This document shows, in pieces, positions 16,645 through 26,276 of a DNA stretch of 34,249 bases. Location: assembly GCA_018384485.1 (NCBI GenBank), contig JAHBAE010000043.1, forward strand, positions 1 through 34,249. Direction: 5' to 3'. Source of the DNA: Kiritimatiellia bacterium (lineage in GTDB: Bacteria; Verrucomicrobiota; Kiritimatiellia; RFP12; UBA1067). Position 1 is the first letter of the stretch. Each line of letters starts with the position of its first letter. The notes under the pieces were generated by a model that saw only the letters and a list, made by a program, of their open reading frames with translations, made no database searches and had not been told where the DNA came from. Made by a program: the position numbers and the translations under genes.

Positions 16645-16673
16645 TTGTGTTTGCAGAATAAATTTAGTATACT
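16645..16673 (+). promoter_or_regulatory. Promoter of the giant-protein operon
   Basis: -35 TTGTGT at 16645-16650, a 17-base spacer, and -10 TATACT at 16668-16673. The start site should fall near 16680, leaving a leader of about 100 bases before the ATG at 16779. A second A+T-rich -10-like box (GATAAAAT, about 16699-16706) lacks a clear -35. Confidence 0.5.
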
Positions 16674-16689
16674 TCTTTCGAAAGAAGTA
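16670..16689. promoter_or_regulatory. Perfect 20-bp palindrome on the transcription start, candidate operator
   Basis: TACTTCTTTCGAAAGAAGTA is identical to its own reverse complement. It overlaps the last bases of the -10 box and is centred on the predicted start near 16680. Transcripts would contain only half of it, so it is more likely a DNA site for a dimeric repressor than an RNA hairpin. Confidence 0.55.
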
Positions 16690-16778
16690 GAGTAATAGGA
16701 TAAAATTGCCGTCTGCGTGTCTGAACATGGCGTGCGGAGCGGTAGTGTAGTGATTTAAAAAAACTAGTGGAGACATAA

Positions 16779-19700
16779 ATGAATAAACTAAAAGTATTGG
16801 CAGCGTTCGCTGCGATGTCGTCTATCGTATGCGCAGATACGGTGCAGGAGTTGGAGAAGGCTTTTGACAAGGCCGTCTCTTCTGGGAGGCCGCTTTCGGC
16901 CGAGAGGGCGTTTGAGCAACTCATCGAGAAGGGTGCGAAGCTCTCCCCGAACCGTTACCGTCAGGCGGCGGAAGTTGCTCGGCAACTCGGCAAGATCGAT
17001 CAAAGGAATGCCCGCATAGCGCATTTTCTGAAGATCGAGAAGAATCTGGATGCCGATGCTCTGCGCTTAGCGTACGTATTGGCTTTCGAAGCGAATAATG
17101 CAGAAGCTATAGCTCTGTTGGCGCCCAAGAATGCTGATTCGAGAATATTCTTCAACAAGAGTATGGCCGTTCTCAGAAAATATGTCACGGAGAAGCGCGC
17201 GGCAGAGTTTAAGATTGTTGCCAATGCTCTTCTTCCCGCATTTAAAGACGGAGCCTCGCGTGACGCCATATACGGTTGCGTGTACGATATCCTAATGTCA
17301 GGAACACCCGGCATTTCGTTCAAGGAAGCGCGCGAGATGATTGAGAAGTATCCTGCGGATGAAGTTGCTCAGATAAGCCGTATTATGCACGGCAAGCCCG
17401 GAGAGTTTCCTCCTCTGTGGAAGCTGAAGTATATGGTAGACAATCCGTCGTCAGTTCTTGAGCCGTATGCGTTTGACCGTATATTTGATCTTGTTCATGC
17501 TAAAGACAAGCAGAAAGAAAAGGAAGAGGCGTATGGATATGTTCAAAAGTTAAAACAAAAATTCCTTTGCAAGAAATATCTCCCACAAGCCGCAATTTGC
17601 ATCAAGTTTATTGCCGATTTGAGATCTATCGCCGAGGCGAAAAGCAACAAGAAGCAGGTCTCTTCCGAGATACGCTCTTACATCGAGTCGATAATTGCTG
17701 TAAAGGATGGCATAACGCGCGACTATATGCGCGATATTTTGTACCATGTCCTATCAAGGGGAGCTCTTGATAAGGCGGATGTTGTTTTCTTTCGTGATAA
17801 ATACCCTGAGTATGCGAGTGCGAATTTGGACATCTTGTTGTTAACTGAAGAGTTCAATAAAACGAAGTCGATCGCTCCGATCGCGTCTTTCATTGCAAAG
17901 ATCCCCAATGATGAAATCCGCTTAAAAGATGACCTCTTTTACAATGCGCTCGGCAAATATGGTGCGGTGAAAGATCTTGCTTCTGTAAAGAAAATCATAG
18001 AAGAACGCCTCGCAAGGAGTTGTTATTACAGGGTGAACACCTCTTGCTGGGATGCTCTCTGCACTCTTGACGAGTTCAAACTCTCCGATGCCGAGATTAC
18101 TAAATTTCTCAAGCATTTGCACTCCACCTATGGTTCTCAACAGGAGAATCACAACTTCTGGCGTGAGTTTAAAGGATGGCAACAGGCCCGCTGGAGAAAA
18201 CTTAATATGTTCGACGGCAAGGAATTACTGGTCTTCCAGAAGGAACTTAAGCTTCAGACACCCCCTTCTGACAAAATGCTTGCCATCGCGAATAAGATGA
18301 GGGGATTGCGCTGGGACGCCAATTACAACGCCCCAAATGAGGCGCATAAGCTTTTCGCGGAAGCCTGCCAGATTTACAAAGGGAAGTATAATTCAAAAAC
18401 AACCCCGGAGCAGATGGCTTTTTCCTGTGTAATGAATATGTACTTCGATCTTTGTCGCTATGGCTTGAAATCAATGCCGATATTACTGGAGGCTATTTGC
18501 TCGAAGTTAGATAAAGATGATCCCAAGGTATGGGTTGAGTTCTTCGGTCATGGCAGATATCACCATGTATATTACTACTGCCGTGAGAAACCTGATGTTA
18601 TGCGCAACGCTTGTATCGCATGCGCCAATGCTACGAAGGATCTTAGTTACGCAAGGGATGTTACTTACCCTGCAAAGACAGATAAGCTTGATTTCAGTGT
18701 AGAAATGCGTAGGGCTTCTCCTAAAGCAGAGGCGTCTCTCCTTACTCGTAACTGGCATGGATGGAGCAATAACGAACGCTTTTTTACTCCACGGCTTGCC
18801 GCGGATATGGCCCGCTCAGTGCTTACAAACATGAAAGCGGCCGCTCCTGATCATTCCGAGAAAGAGTGGTTTGGACATACGGTCTTCCCTGTTATCGCGT
18901 CAATTATAGCCGCAGCCCCCAATGAATTTAAGGATTTTAATCTTGATCCGGCCGCTTCGGTGATTTTGACCGGCAAGCCCGAGGATGATTACTGGGCGAA
19001 GCTGTTCCTTTATCATGTCTGCGGGGCGTTGAACGTGTCCGACAAATACCTCAAGGTTTTCACAAAGGCCATTGAAGGGCGCAAAGACTTCGAAAAAGCA
19101 AATCTCATGTCCTGGGCTTGCGCTCAGGTTGCTCCGGTTGTCAAAGGCTCTTACGATACAGGCTTCGGGTGGGCTTTTAAAAATTGTCTCATCCCCGCGC
19201 TTAAGCGCGTCCCTACCGAGAAAGCCCCTCTTGTGGCCTTGCATAGTAATAATGATGCATACATAAGATTTACACAATTTATGGAAGGCTCCAGCAAGCC
19301 CGACTGGACGCTTCTTAAAGAATATTCCTCCGAATGCGTGCGCCTTTTGAGCAATGGTGCAAAAGGCTTTAACGACTCCGAGGGGTCTGCAGGCGCTTGT
19401 GTGTTCAGAGATGTCTACAATGCGGCGCTCGCAAAGAGCAATGCCGTCGAGATAGCGCGAATCGCGCGTGAAACGGGTTCGAGGTTGTGGTATCGCACCT
19501 GGGGGGTTGATCTTGATGTGATATCAAAGATAGCAGATGAGACTGCCCGCCAGAAGCACTGGGAGGCTCTCTATCTCCTTACCTCTACGTTGCCTCTTGT
19601 AGACAAGAGCGTGCAGGTTCTCGTCGCAAATCACCGTGCAGAAGCGTCGAAGCATCTTCCCGGAATCTATCCTGTGTCGGAAAGAGACCCTCTCTATCCG

Positions 19701-22700
19701 CTTTATGTTGCGGCCGACGAGTTTGGAAAGAACAATACCGAGCGCGCCACGGAGCTTCTTATGAAGAATCTCTCCGTCTTTGAGAAAGACGCCTTCGTCC
19801 TTCCTCCCGACTTTGTCGCTTGGGCGGTTGATCAGATGAGATTGGCACGCGGTAAGAACGGAGCGCTTCTTGTTAGGGCGCGTACGCTCGCTTCCCGCCT
19901 CCTTGAAGATGAATCTAAGCTTTCTTCCGAGCTTGCGGCCGCGCTTCTTCTCGTTCGTGCGGAATGCAACCGCGACCAGCAGAATTTCGAAGTCGCGAAG
20001 CTTGAGTACCAGTCAATCCGCAACAACCCCGTCTATTCAAAGACGAAATACGGGCGCAAGGCGATGTATAGAGATATCGATCTTATGATTGAGATGGGCA
20101 ATGCCTCCGCGACGGAGTCGACTCTTGAATATTGGCTCTCACAGCCTGATGTTGAAATTCAGGCGCAGGCTCATTACTTCCTCGCCAGAATCGCTTTCGA
20201 GAGGAAGGATTACGAGGAGTGCCGCAAGCAGTTGAAGGAGGTCTTCTCCATCGACTTTACGCATACGGAAGGGCGCTTCCTTGAGGGCCGTTGGAAACTT
20301 GCCACGGGCAATGAGGTCGACGATACCGAGATTATGATCGGTAATCTTACGGATCGCACAATGGTCCGTCCCGGCCAGCAGCTCGCCATCTCCGTTCAGG
20401 ACCGCAACCTTTCCCTTGCGGGCGGCGGCGCTTCCATTCCCGTTATCATTCAGACGACTCCCGGCGGCGACCGCGAGCGTATTCTCCTCTATCCCACGCC
20501 TCGCGATCCCACGCTTTTCCGCGGCGTGATCGATGTCAAGCTCGGCAAGAGCGTCGTTTCAAACCTCACGCTTGAAGTCTCAGGCAAAGACATCACTTCC
20601 TACAACATCGATACGGAATTTCTCAAGGCGCGCGGGCTTCCTATTCCGCCGCCCAAGTCGATGAAGGTTGTTGACGATGCGCGCCTTATCATCGGCACGG
20701 GAGCTCCCCGCACTGAAGAGAGCGAGGAAGAAGACGGAAAGAAGAAAATTGAAGATATCATCAATTCGTCCGATCTTGCATCGTATCGTCCGCCGTCGCT
20801 CAGGCCTGGAAATCCGTTGCATGTCGCCGTCATGGATAAGGATATGTCTTCTGGCGACGACAGCTCCATTGTGGTTAAGGTGTCGACTTCGTCCGGCGAT
20901 GTTCTTGAGAATCTCGTCCTGAAGGAAGTTCGCCCCTATAGCGGCATCTTCCTCGGCGAAATTCCCACTTCCCTGCCTCCGCCCCGCGCGTACGCTTCCG
21001 ACACCGCTATCGGCTACAACCCCGGCGATGTTATCAGCACCAAGCGTAATGGCGGGTGGAAGTCGCTCTCCGACAGCAAGAAGGGCAAGTCGTTCTCCGT
21101 CGATACGATGGGCTCGCACGTCTTCTCGAATATTGTCGTGAAGATGTCTTCCGCGGAAGAGCTCCGCCGCCTTCGCATCGTCGGCAAAATCGGCAACGAT
21201 GACGTTGAGCTTGCCCACTTCCCCGCCGCTCCCAGCACCGGGCGCACTGGCCTTCGTCGCTGGGTGGGCAACGCGCGTTCGCTGCGCGGAGACAAAGCCG
21301 TTAAGACGTTCTTCGACTCAAACCTCAACATCAAGCCGCAGATTGTTACGAACATCACGTGCGTAGGCAAGAAAGACAGGAACGGCAACGCATGCGTCTC
21401 TTATTTCAAGGGGGCGTTCTTCGTGGATTCTTCAAACGAGGCGTTCAGGCTTCTCATCGCGCCCGTCAAGAACGGCTCTTCGTTCAGAAATCTTGTGCTC
21501 TCCATCAACATCGACGGGAAAAACGTCCTTTCCGGTTTCGGCCCGTCGCTCACCAACCAGATTTTCTCGCGCAGGCTCACGCGCGGTTGCCATACGCTCG
21601 AGGTGATCAGCATCCAGAACTATGAAGAAGATGCGTGGGAGTTGTGCTGGAATCCCGTAGGGGAAGAGGCTAAGCACATTCCTGCTTCCTGGTTTGACGA
21701 AAAGGTTCATCCAGAGCTCAACGAATATCTTGCCGACAAGGCTCAGATCGTTCGCGATGCCGAAGGGTTCAATGTCACGTTCAGAGCCCCCACGAGGCTC
21801 AGGTCGTTCACCTTGGAATTCTTAGAGCATAGCTCGTCCGCCGTTTCGCTCAGCAAGATTTACGCGACGGATTGGAGCGGCAAGGGGATTCTCCCCGTTG
21901 AGACTGATTTCTCCGAAGCTCAAAAGAACGGTATGCTTGAGGTTGCCCCTGGCGATTCCATTTCCGTAAGGTATGAGGATAAATCCACTTCATCCGGCCG
22001 TCCGCGCGTGGTGGACAAGTCGATCAATTCCTCCTTCAATGATGCTGATATCGGTTTCTATTACGAGCAGATTGTTGTCGAAAACGATAACCAGGTCATG
22101 AAGCACTGTTATTCGGCATACAGGTTTATCCCTGGCGATAAGCTTCTTGTCGGTTTACGCGATCAGGACCTTGACGTGTCTGACGAGGCTGATACGGCGG
22201 AAGTTGTCATCACCATGCCTAACGGCGAAAAACAGAAGCTCCTTCTTGTCGAACAGCAGGATATGTTCGCCTGCAATGGGACGACCATAAACAGCAGCCA
22301 AGATATCGTCGGCGTGCATTCGGCTTTCTTCCTCGGGCTTGTCACAACGCACCAGAAGGGTGTTACAAACGGCGTTAAGAAATCTTCGATTGAATGCACT
22401 GACGAATCTGAGCTTGTAGTTTCGTACATTGACCGCGAAAATACGTCTCCAGGCGTTCCGTTCGTGCGCACGGCGAGAGTGCCTGCCACATCGAAGTCCA
22501 ACGCAAGGCTTACGGTGTTCAATTCCCGCACGTCTCGCGTCATCGACAAATCTCCCGCGGCTCAGGCGAGGATCAGCGCTCTTCGCCGCAGGGCTGGCAA
22601 CGAAAAGGTCGATCGCCTCTACACGACACAGGTGACTGCGTCTCTGGCTGATCGCGCCACGCTCAATTCTACGAATGATATTCCGGCGAATATTTCCGCG

Positions 22701-24536
22701 CCGATCTTCCTGCGCGTCAACGATCCTTCGCTTGCCCGCCACAGCAGTTCGTATGTAACGCTTGAGGTCGTTACGGAGTCTGAGCGCGCCAGAGCCGAGC
22801 TTGACGGCGACGAGCCTGATGTGAAGTCTACAAAAGTCAGGCTCGCCGCTCCGTTCGAAGGAGGTAATCTCAGCAACGGGCGCGAGTCGCTTGAGGAAGC
22901 TCTCGCCAACGGCAGCTTCAACTGCACCATCAAGCTTCTGATGGGCGAAATCACCCCTGAGCTACTTGCTCCCGCCCATAACAGCCTTAATGCCGGCTAT
23001 GAGCCTATCGCGTTGCCCGTTACAGGCCACGACAGAATCCATGTGACGGTTAAGGATTCCGAAGGAAACGAGCTCATCAAGCGCACGTTCTGCCTTATTT
23101 CCAACGCCGAGATGGAACTTGTCGATTCTTCTCTCATTGCCGAGAGAACGTCCGTTCACGTCGGCGAGCGCCTCTATGTGAAGGTATCTGACGCCGATCG
23201 CGATTTGACGGAAGATCCCGATAACGTTGAAGTGCAGGTTGAGACTACCGGCGGAACTCGCCGCAAAGTGATTCTCACGGAATCGCTTCCGCATTCCGGC
23301 ATCTTCTCTGGCTCTGTAAGGCCGATTATCATTCCGCCGTCTGAAAAGATCCCTTCCGTAATCACGGGAGCGACCGCCTCGGTCGAAGAGCTTATTGCGG
23401 ACGACAGAATCCCCGTCAAGTTCGGCGAGAAGCTTATAATCACTTATACCGATTCCAAGGTTCTCCCCGGTTATGACGCTTACACGCTCTCCGTCACCGG
23501 CACGGTTTATAAGGGCGCCGACGGCTCCGTAAGGCTCTTCTCTAAGCGTTTCCGCGATGTCGATGCGGCAGTGCTCGTGCAGTTCCGCCTTGCCGAGTGT
23601 CTTTTTGAACAGGCAAAGGACTTCCGCAAATTGAAGCAGGTTGATAAGAGTGCCGAGGCGATTGCCAAGGGTAGGGGCATTCTTGAAGAGGCTCTCAAGA
23701 ACAACCCCGAAAGCGCGCATGTCGCTCAGGGCGAGTTTCTTCTTGCGAACCTCTATCAGGAGCTTGCGGCAGAAGAGGAAGTTCTTGCCAAGCAGCTCCG
23801 TAGTGATGGAGACGAAGAGGCTTCCGCCGAGGCGACTAAGAAGTCTCGTCAGCTCTATGCGGAGGCTCTTGCCCGCTTCTCGTCGATTCTCGCCGTCTGG
23901 CCGGAAGGCGAGTATGCACCTCGTGCGCAGTATCACAAGGCCTACTGCCTTGAAATGCTCAAGGATTACAAGCTTGCCGGCGAGGAATACGTGAAGATGA
24001 CGTATATGTACCCCGAGTCCGATCTCGTCGGCGACGCAACAATCAGGCTTGCCACGTACTACTTCCGCGAAGAGAAGAAGTATCAGACCGCGGCAAGAAT
24101 CTACGAGAGCTTCGCCCGCAGGTTCCCGAATCATGACAAGGCAGCGCGAGCGCTCTTTATGTCGGGAAGCTGCTACATCAAGGAAGGCGAGACAATCCAC
24201 AAAAAGGCGGTTGAGGCAGCCCGTCTCGCGGCAGAGAAGACAAAGAGGGAGTTTTCGCCTAACCAGGTCTACATGCCTGTGGCGACGGTTGAAAATTATA
24301 CGCGTGCGGTTAACGCCTTCGTGGATATGGCAGAGAAGTATCAGGCCGTCACAACGCCGGAGTTAAGGGCGCAGGGCCTTTATTGGGCCGGCGACGCGTC
24401 GCTCCGCAAGGATGATGTTAAGGCAGCCTACATCTTCCTCAAGCGCGCCGTGCTTGAATATCCTGAAACGGAATGGGCACGCCGCGCACGCGGTCTCCTC
24501 CTCCAGAACGGCAAGCGCTTCAGGGACATTGACTAA
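16779..24536 (+). CDS. Giant exported TPR and beta-domain protein (2585 residues)
   Basis: No named protein is recognised. A signal peptide (MNKLKVLAAFAAMSSIVCA, cleavage before Asp20) sends it out of the cytoplasm. Residues 20 to about 1180 are helical and TPR-like. From about 1182 to 2240 come repeated Asp-rich beta domains whose starts read PG-x-x-L-x-V-x-x-x-D (near 1195, 1341, 1782, 2125), with GIF-x-G turns near 1388 and 2174. A PA14-like patch lies near 1540-1630. Residues 2262-2585 are clear TPRs (AGEEYVKMTYMYPESDLVGD, and ARIYESFARRFPNHDKAARA). GGAG precedes the ATG. The next gene's ribosome site begins at its stop. A scaffold or assembly factor of the envelope is plausible but unproven. 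Confidence 0.85.
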   Translation: MNKLKVLAAFAAMSSIVCADTVQELEKAFDKAVSSGRPLSAERAFEQLIEKGAKLSPNRYRQAAEVARQLGKIDQRNARIAHFLKIEKNLDADALRLAYVLAFEANNAEAIALLAPKNADSRIFFNKSMAVLRKYVTEKRAAEFKIVANALLPAFKDGASRDAIYGCVYDILMSGTPGISFKEAREMIEKYPADEVAQISRIMHGKPGEFPPLWKLKYMVDNPSSVLEPYAFDRIFDLVHAKDKQKEKEEAYGYVQKLKQKFLCKKYLPQAAICIKFIADLRSIAEAKSNKKQVSSEIRSYIESIIAVKDGITRDYMRDILYHVLSRGALDKADVVFFRDKYPEYASANLDILLLTEEFNKTKSIAPIASFIAKIPNDEIRLKDDLFYNALGKYGAVKDLASVKKIIEERLARSCYYRVNTSCWDALCTLDEFKLSDAEITKFLKHLHSTYGSQQENHNFWREFKGWQQARWRKLNMFDGKELLVFQKELKLQTPPSDKMLAIANKMRGLRWDANYNAPNEAHKLFAEACQIYKGKYNSKTTPEQMAFSCVMNMYFDLCRYGLKSMPILLEAICSKLDKDDPKVWVEFFGHGRYHHVYYYCREKPDVMRNACIACANATKDLSYARDVTYPAKTDKLDFSVEMRRASPKAEASLLTRNWHGWSNNERFFTPRLAADMARSVLTNMKAAAPDHSEKEWFGHTVFPVIASIIAAAPNEFKDFNLDPAASVILTGKPEDDYWAKLFLYHVCGALNVSDKYLKVFTKAIEGRKDFEKANLMSWACAQVAPVVKGSYDTGFGWAFKNCLIPALKRVPTEKAPLVALHSNNDAYIRFTQFMEGSSKPDWTLLKEYSSECVRLLSNGAKGFNDSEGSAGACVFRDVYNAALAKSNAVEIARIARETGSRLWYRTWGVDLDVISKIADETARQKHWEALYLLTSTLPLVDKSVQVLVANHRAEASKHLPGIYPVSERDPLYPLYVAADEFGKNNTERATELLMKNLSVFEKDAFVLPPDFVAWAVDQMRLARGKNGALLVRARTLASRLLEDESKLSSELAAALLLVRAECNRDQQNFEVAKLEYQSIRNNPVYSKTKYGRKAMYRDIDLMIEMGNASATESTLEYWLSQPDVEIQAQAHYFLARIAFERKDYEECRKQLKEVFSIDFTHTEGRFLEGRWKLATGNEVDDTEIMIGNLTDRTMVRPGQQLAISVQDRNLSLAGGGASIPVIIQTTPGGDRERILLYPTPRDPTLFRGVIDVKLGKSVVSNLTLEVSGKDITSYNIDTEFLKARGLPIPPPKSMKVVDDARLIIGTGAPRTEESEEEDGKKKIEDIINSSDLASYRPPSLRPGNPLHVAVMDKDMSSGDDSSIVVKVSTSSGDVLENLVLKEVRPYSGIFLGEIPTSLPPPRAYASDTAIGYNPGDVISTKRNGGWKSLSDSKKGKSFSVDTMGSHVFSNIVVKMSSAEELRRLRIVGKIGNDDVELAHFPAAPSTGRTGLRRWVGNARSLRGDKAVKTFFDSNLNIKPQIVTNITCVGKKDRNGNACVSYFKGAFFVDSSNEAFRLLIAPVKNGSSFRNLVLSINIDGKNVLSGFGPSLTNQIFSRRLTRGCHTLEVISIQNYEEDAWELCWNPVGEEAKHIPASWFDEKVHPELNEYLADKAQIVRDAEGFNVTFRAPTRLRSFTLEFLEHSSSAVSLSKIYATDWSGKGILPVETDFSEAQKNGMLEVAPGDSISVRYEDKSTSSGRPRVVDKSINSSFNDADIGFYYEQIVVENDNQVMKHCYSAYRFIPGDKLLVGLRDQDLDVSDEADTAEVVITMPNGEKQKLLLVEQQDMFACNGTTINSSQDIVGVHSAFFLGLVTTHQKGVTNGVKKSSIECTDESELVVSYIDRENTSPGVPFVRTARVPATSKSNARLTVFNSRTSRVIDKSPAAQARISALRRRAGNEKVDRLYTTQVTASLADRATLNSTNDIPANISAPIFLRVNDPSLARHSSSYVTLEVVTESERARAELDGDEPDVKSTKVRLAAPFEGGNLSNGRESLEEALANGSFNCTIKLLMGEITPELLAPAHNSLNAGYEPIALPVTGHDRIHVTVKDSEGNELIKRTFCLISNAEMELVDSSLIAERTSVHVGERLYVKVSDADRDLTEDPDNVEVQVETTGGTRRKVILTESLPHSGIFSGSVRPIIIPPSEKIPSVITGATASVEELIADDRIPVKFGEKLIITYTDSKVLPGYDAYTLSVTGTVYKGADGSVRLFSKRFRDVDAAVLVQFRLAECLFEQAKDFRKLKQVDKSAEAIAKGRGILEEALKNNPESAHVAQGEFLLANLYQELAAEEEVLAKQLRSDGDEEASAEATKKSRQLYAEALARFSSILAVWPEGEYAPRAQYHKAYCLEMLKDYKLAGEEYVKMTYMYPESDLVGDATIRLATYYFREEKKYQTAARIYESFARRFPNHDKAARALFMSGSCYIKEGETIHKKAVEAARLAAEKTKREFSPNQVYMPVATVENYTRAVNAFVDMAEKYQAVTTPELRAQGLYWAGDASLRKDDVKAAYIFLKRAVLEYPETEWARRARGLLLQNGKRFRDID

Positions 24537-24537
24537 T

Positions 24538-24541
24538 GGAG
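24538..24541 (+). promoter_or_regulatory. Shine-Dalgarno that fixes the second TPR gene start
   Basis: GGAG lies 6 bases before the ATG at 24548. An in-frame ATG at 24536 overlaps the previous stop (TAATG) but includes this ribosome site in its own coding sequence. The start at 24548 also gives a cleaner signal peptide. Confidence 0.65.
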
Positions 24542-24547
24542 AATCAG

Positions 24548-26242
24548 ATGAAACTCTTTGAGCGTATCAGTTCAAAATGCGCCATCGCCGCCCGCGTCGC
24601 AATCGCGGCGGCGGCGATGTTCGCCTCTCAATTCGCCTTAGCCGATCTCTATTGGAACTGGCGCATGCCAGGCGATATCTATAGCGGGCTCGATTTTGAG
24701 ACGCGCGTCGGGGTCGATAAGGCTTCCAAGTGTTTTTCCGACGCGATCAATGCGGAACGCAACGGTGCGAATTCTGTAAAGCTCATCCCTCTTTACAGAG
24801 CGGCCGTTGCGGAGTGGCGTAAAGTCGAAATCCAGGCGGAGGCCGACAACACAAACGACGACCTTCTCGCATACGCAGCCTTCATGCAAGGCTACGCAAG
24901 GTTTCGCGCTCACGATACGAACGAGGCCGTCAAGTTCTTCAATCAGGTTGTCGACCTTTATGAAGATCTCGAATGGGTCACGTTCCCGGCAAAATATTTC
25001 ATTGCCCGCGTTAAGTTAGATGCAGGCGAGATGAGAACCGGCTGGAATCTTTACGAGGAGATTTTCCATGGAGATGAAGGGAAGACTCATCCGCTTATGG
25101 CCAACGTCGCCAACAGCTTGGGCTGGAAAAAGTGGGATGAGCTCAAGGAGGCTGAGGCTCAGGAGGCCTGGACGGTAGGCGCTTCCGAGCATTTTGCCAA
25201 CTCCAACTGGCGCGCCCGCAACGCAAGCGTCGAGGGGCTTCTCCTCGCGTGCGTCATACGCGGCGCCTTTGATGACCTTGAAAACTTTCTCTTCGCCGGA
25301 GTGAAGGAAGAGAATACTAAGCGCAGAAGGGAAGTCGTCTATGGGAACGCCGACTGGTTTCTCTGGCAAATCACCTATGGCCATTCCGCTCTCTGCAAGC
25401 AGATAAGAAGGAAATGCAAGAGCGATTCTGAATGCGCGACGAAGACTCGCGAGCTGCATTCGCGTTATGTCGAATGGTTTGAAGGAAAGAGAAATCTGCT
25501 TGTCGTCAACGGTGACGATTTCCACTTCTGCGTGAAGCAGATTAAGCTTCGTCTTAGGCTGGAGAAGCGTGACAAGATAACATCCCGGATTTTAGCTCTC
25601 GCTTCCGGGCTTGGCAAAATCAAGGATGACAAAGCAAAGGCCTCACGCGTCAGAACTGTTATTGACTTGTTTTACGACCTTAACGATTTTGATTCGGCGT
25701 TCATCGTTGCCGACAAAATGCCCGGGGCGGGAGCCGCCGCATATTTAAGGTATGAAATTGCGAAGACGGCCGCCGAGCGAGGCAAAGGCAAATGGGACGA
25801 CTGCATTCCACACCTCAAGGAATATCTCAATACGCATCCGGAGTCTAGTTCTGTGCTGAATGCAAAGTATATAATGGGCTGGATATATCGCGAGCGCATG
25901 GGAGATGCGAAGAAGGCGCTGGAGGTATATCTTGATATCACGGATCCGCCGAAATCGCTTTGGGAGCTTGCCTGGACGTACCGCAAGCTCGGCGAGAAGA
26001 GCAAGGCGGAGAATACGCTTACGGAAATCGCCTCGCTCTTTGAGAAGGATGCTCCGCGCGCGGTATTGACTCTTGCTCAATATGCCGAGGCGGATGGAAA
26101 CAGAAAGAAGGCGGTTGCCCTCTACAAGAGATTGCTTTCCCAGCCGGAATGGAAGAAGCTGGGCGAGTCTTCCCAAGCCCATCAGGCGTTGGAGCGCCTC
26201 GGCGAGCGCACGGGCGGCGCGATGATAAACGAGGTGCATTAA
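24548..26242 (+). CDS. Exported TPR protein (564 residues)
   Basis: Signal peptide of about 32 residues: a basic start (MKLFERISSKCAIAAR), a hydrophobic Ala-rich core and a cut after FALA before DLYWNW. The rest is alpha-helical with TPR-like pairs, for example VKFFNQVVDLYEDLEWVTFP, KYIMGWIYRERMGDAKKALE and AVLTLAQYAEADGNRKKAVA. No beta domain of the type in its neighbours was seen. It starts 11 bases after the giant gene and ends 34 bases before the third gene, so it is co-transcribed. A 12-residue longer form from ATG 24536 is the alternative. The function is unknown; it is presumably a periplasmic partner of the other two. Confidence 0.85.
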   Translation: MKLFERISSKCAIAARVAIAAAAMFASQFALADLYWNWRMPGDIYSGLDFETRVGVDKASKCFSDAINAERNGANSVKLIPLYRAAVAEWRKVEIQAEADNTNDDLLAYAAFMQGYARFRAHDTNEAVKFFNQVVDLYEDLEWVTFPAKYFIARVKLDAGEMRTGWNLYEEIFHGDEGKTHPLMANVANSLGWKKWDELKEAEAQEAWTVGASEHFANSNWRARNASVEGLLLACVIRGAFDDLENFLFAGVKEENTKRRREVVYGNADWFLWQITYGHSALCKQIRRKCKSDSECATKTRELHSRYVEWFEGKRNLLVVNGDDFHFCVKQIKLRLRLEKRDKITSRILALASGLGKIKDDKAKASRVRTVIDLFYDLNDFDSAFIVADKMPGAGAAAYLRYEIAKTAAERGKGKWDDCIPHLKEYLNTHPESSSVLNAKYIMGWIYRERMGDAKKALEVYLDITDPPKSLWELAWTYRKLGEKSKAENTLTEIASLFEKDAPRAVLTLAQYAEADGNRKKAVALYKRLLSQPEWKKLGESSQAHQALERLGERTGGAMINEVH

Positions 26243-26276
26243 TTTTTTTCACGAGATTTAAAAAGGAGCGAATATA

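Noticed and set aside
22962-24200. A 412-codon minus-strand frame inside the giant gene
   Set aside because: It is a codon-bias shadow. The sense strand here encodes conserved beta-domain and TPR patterns.
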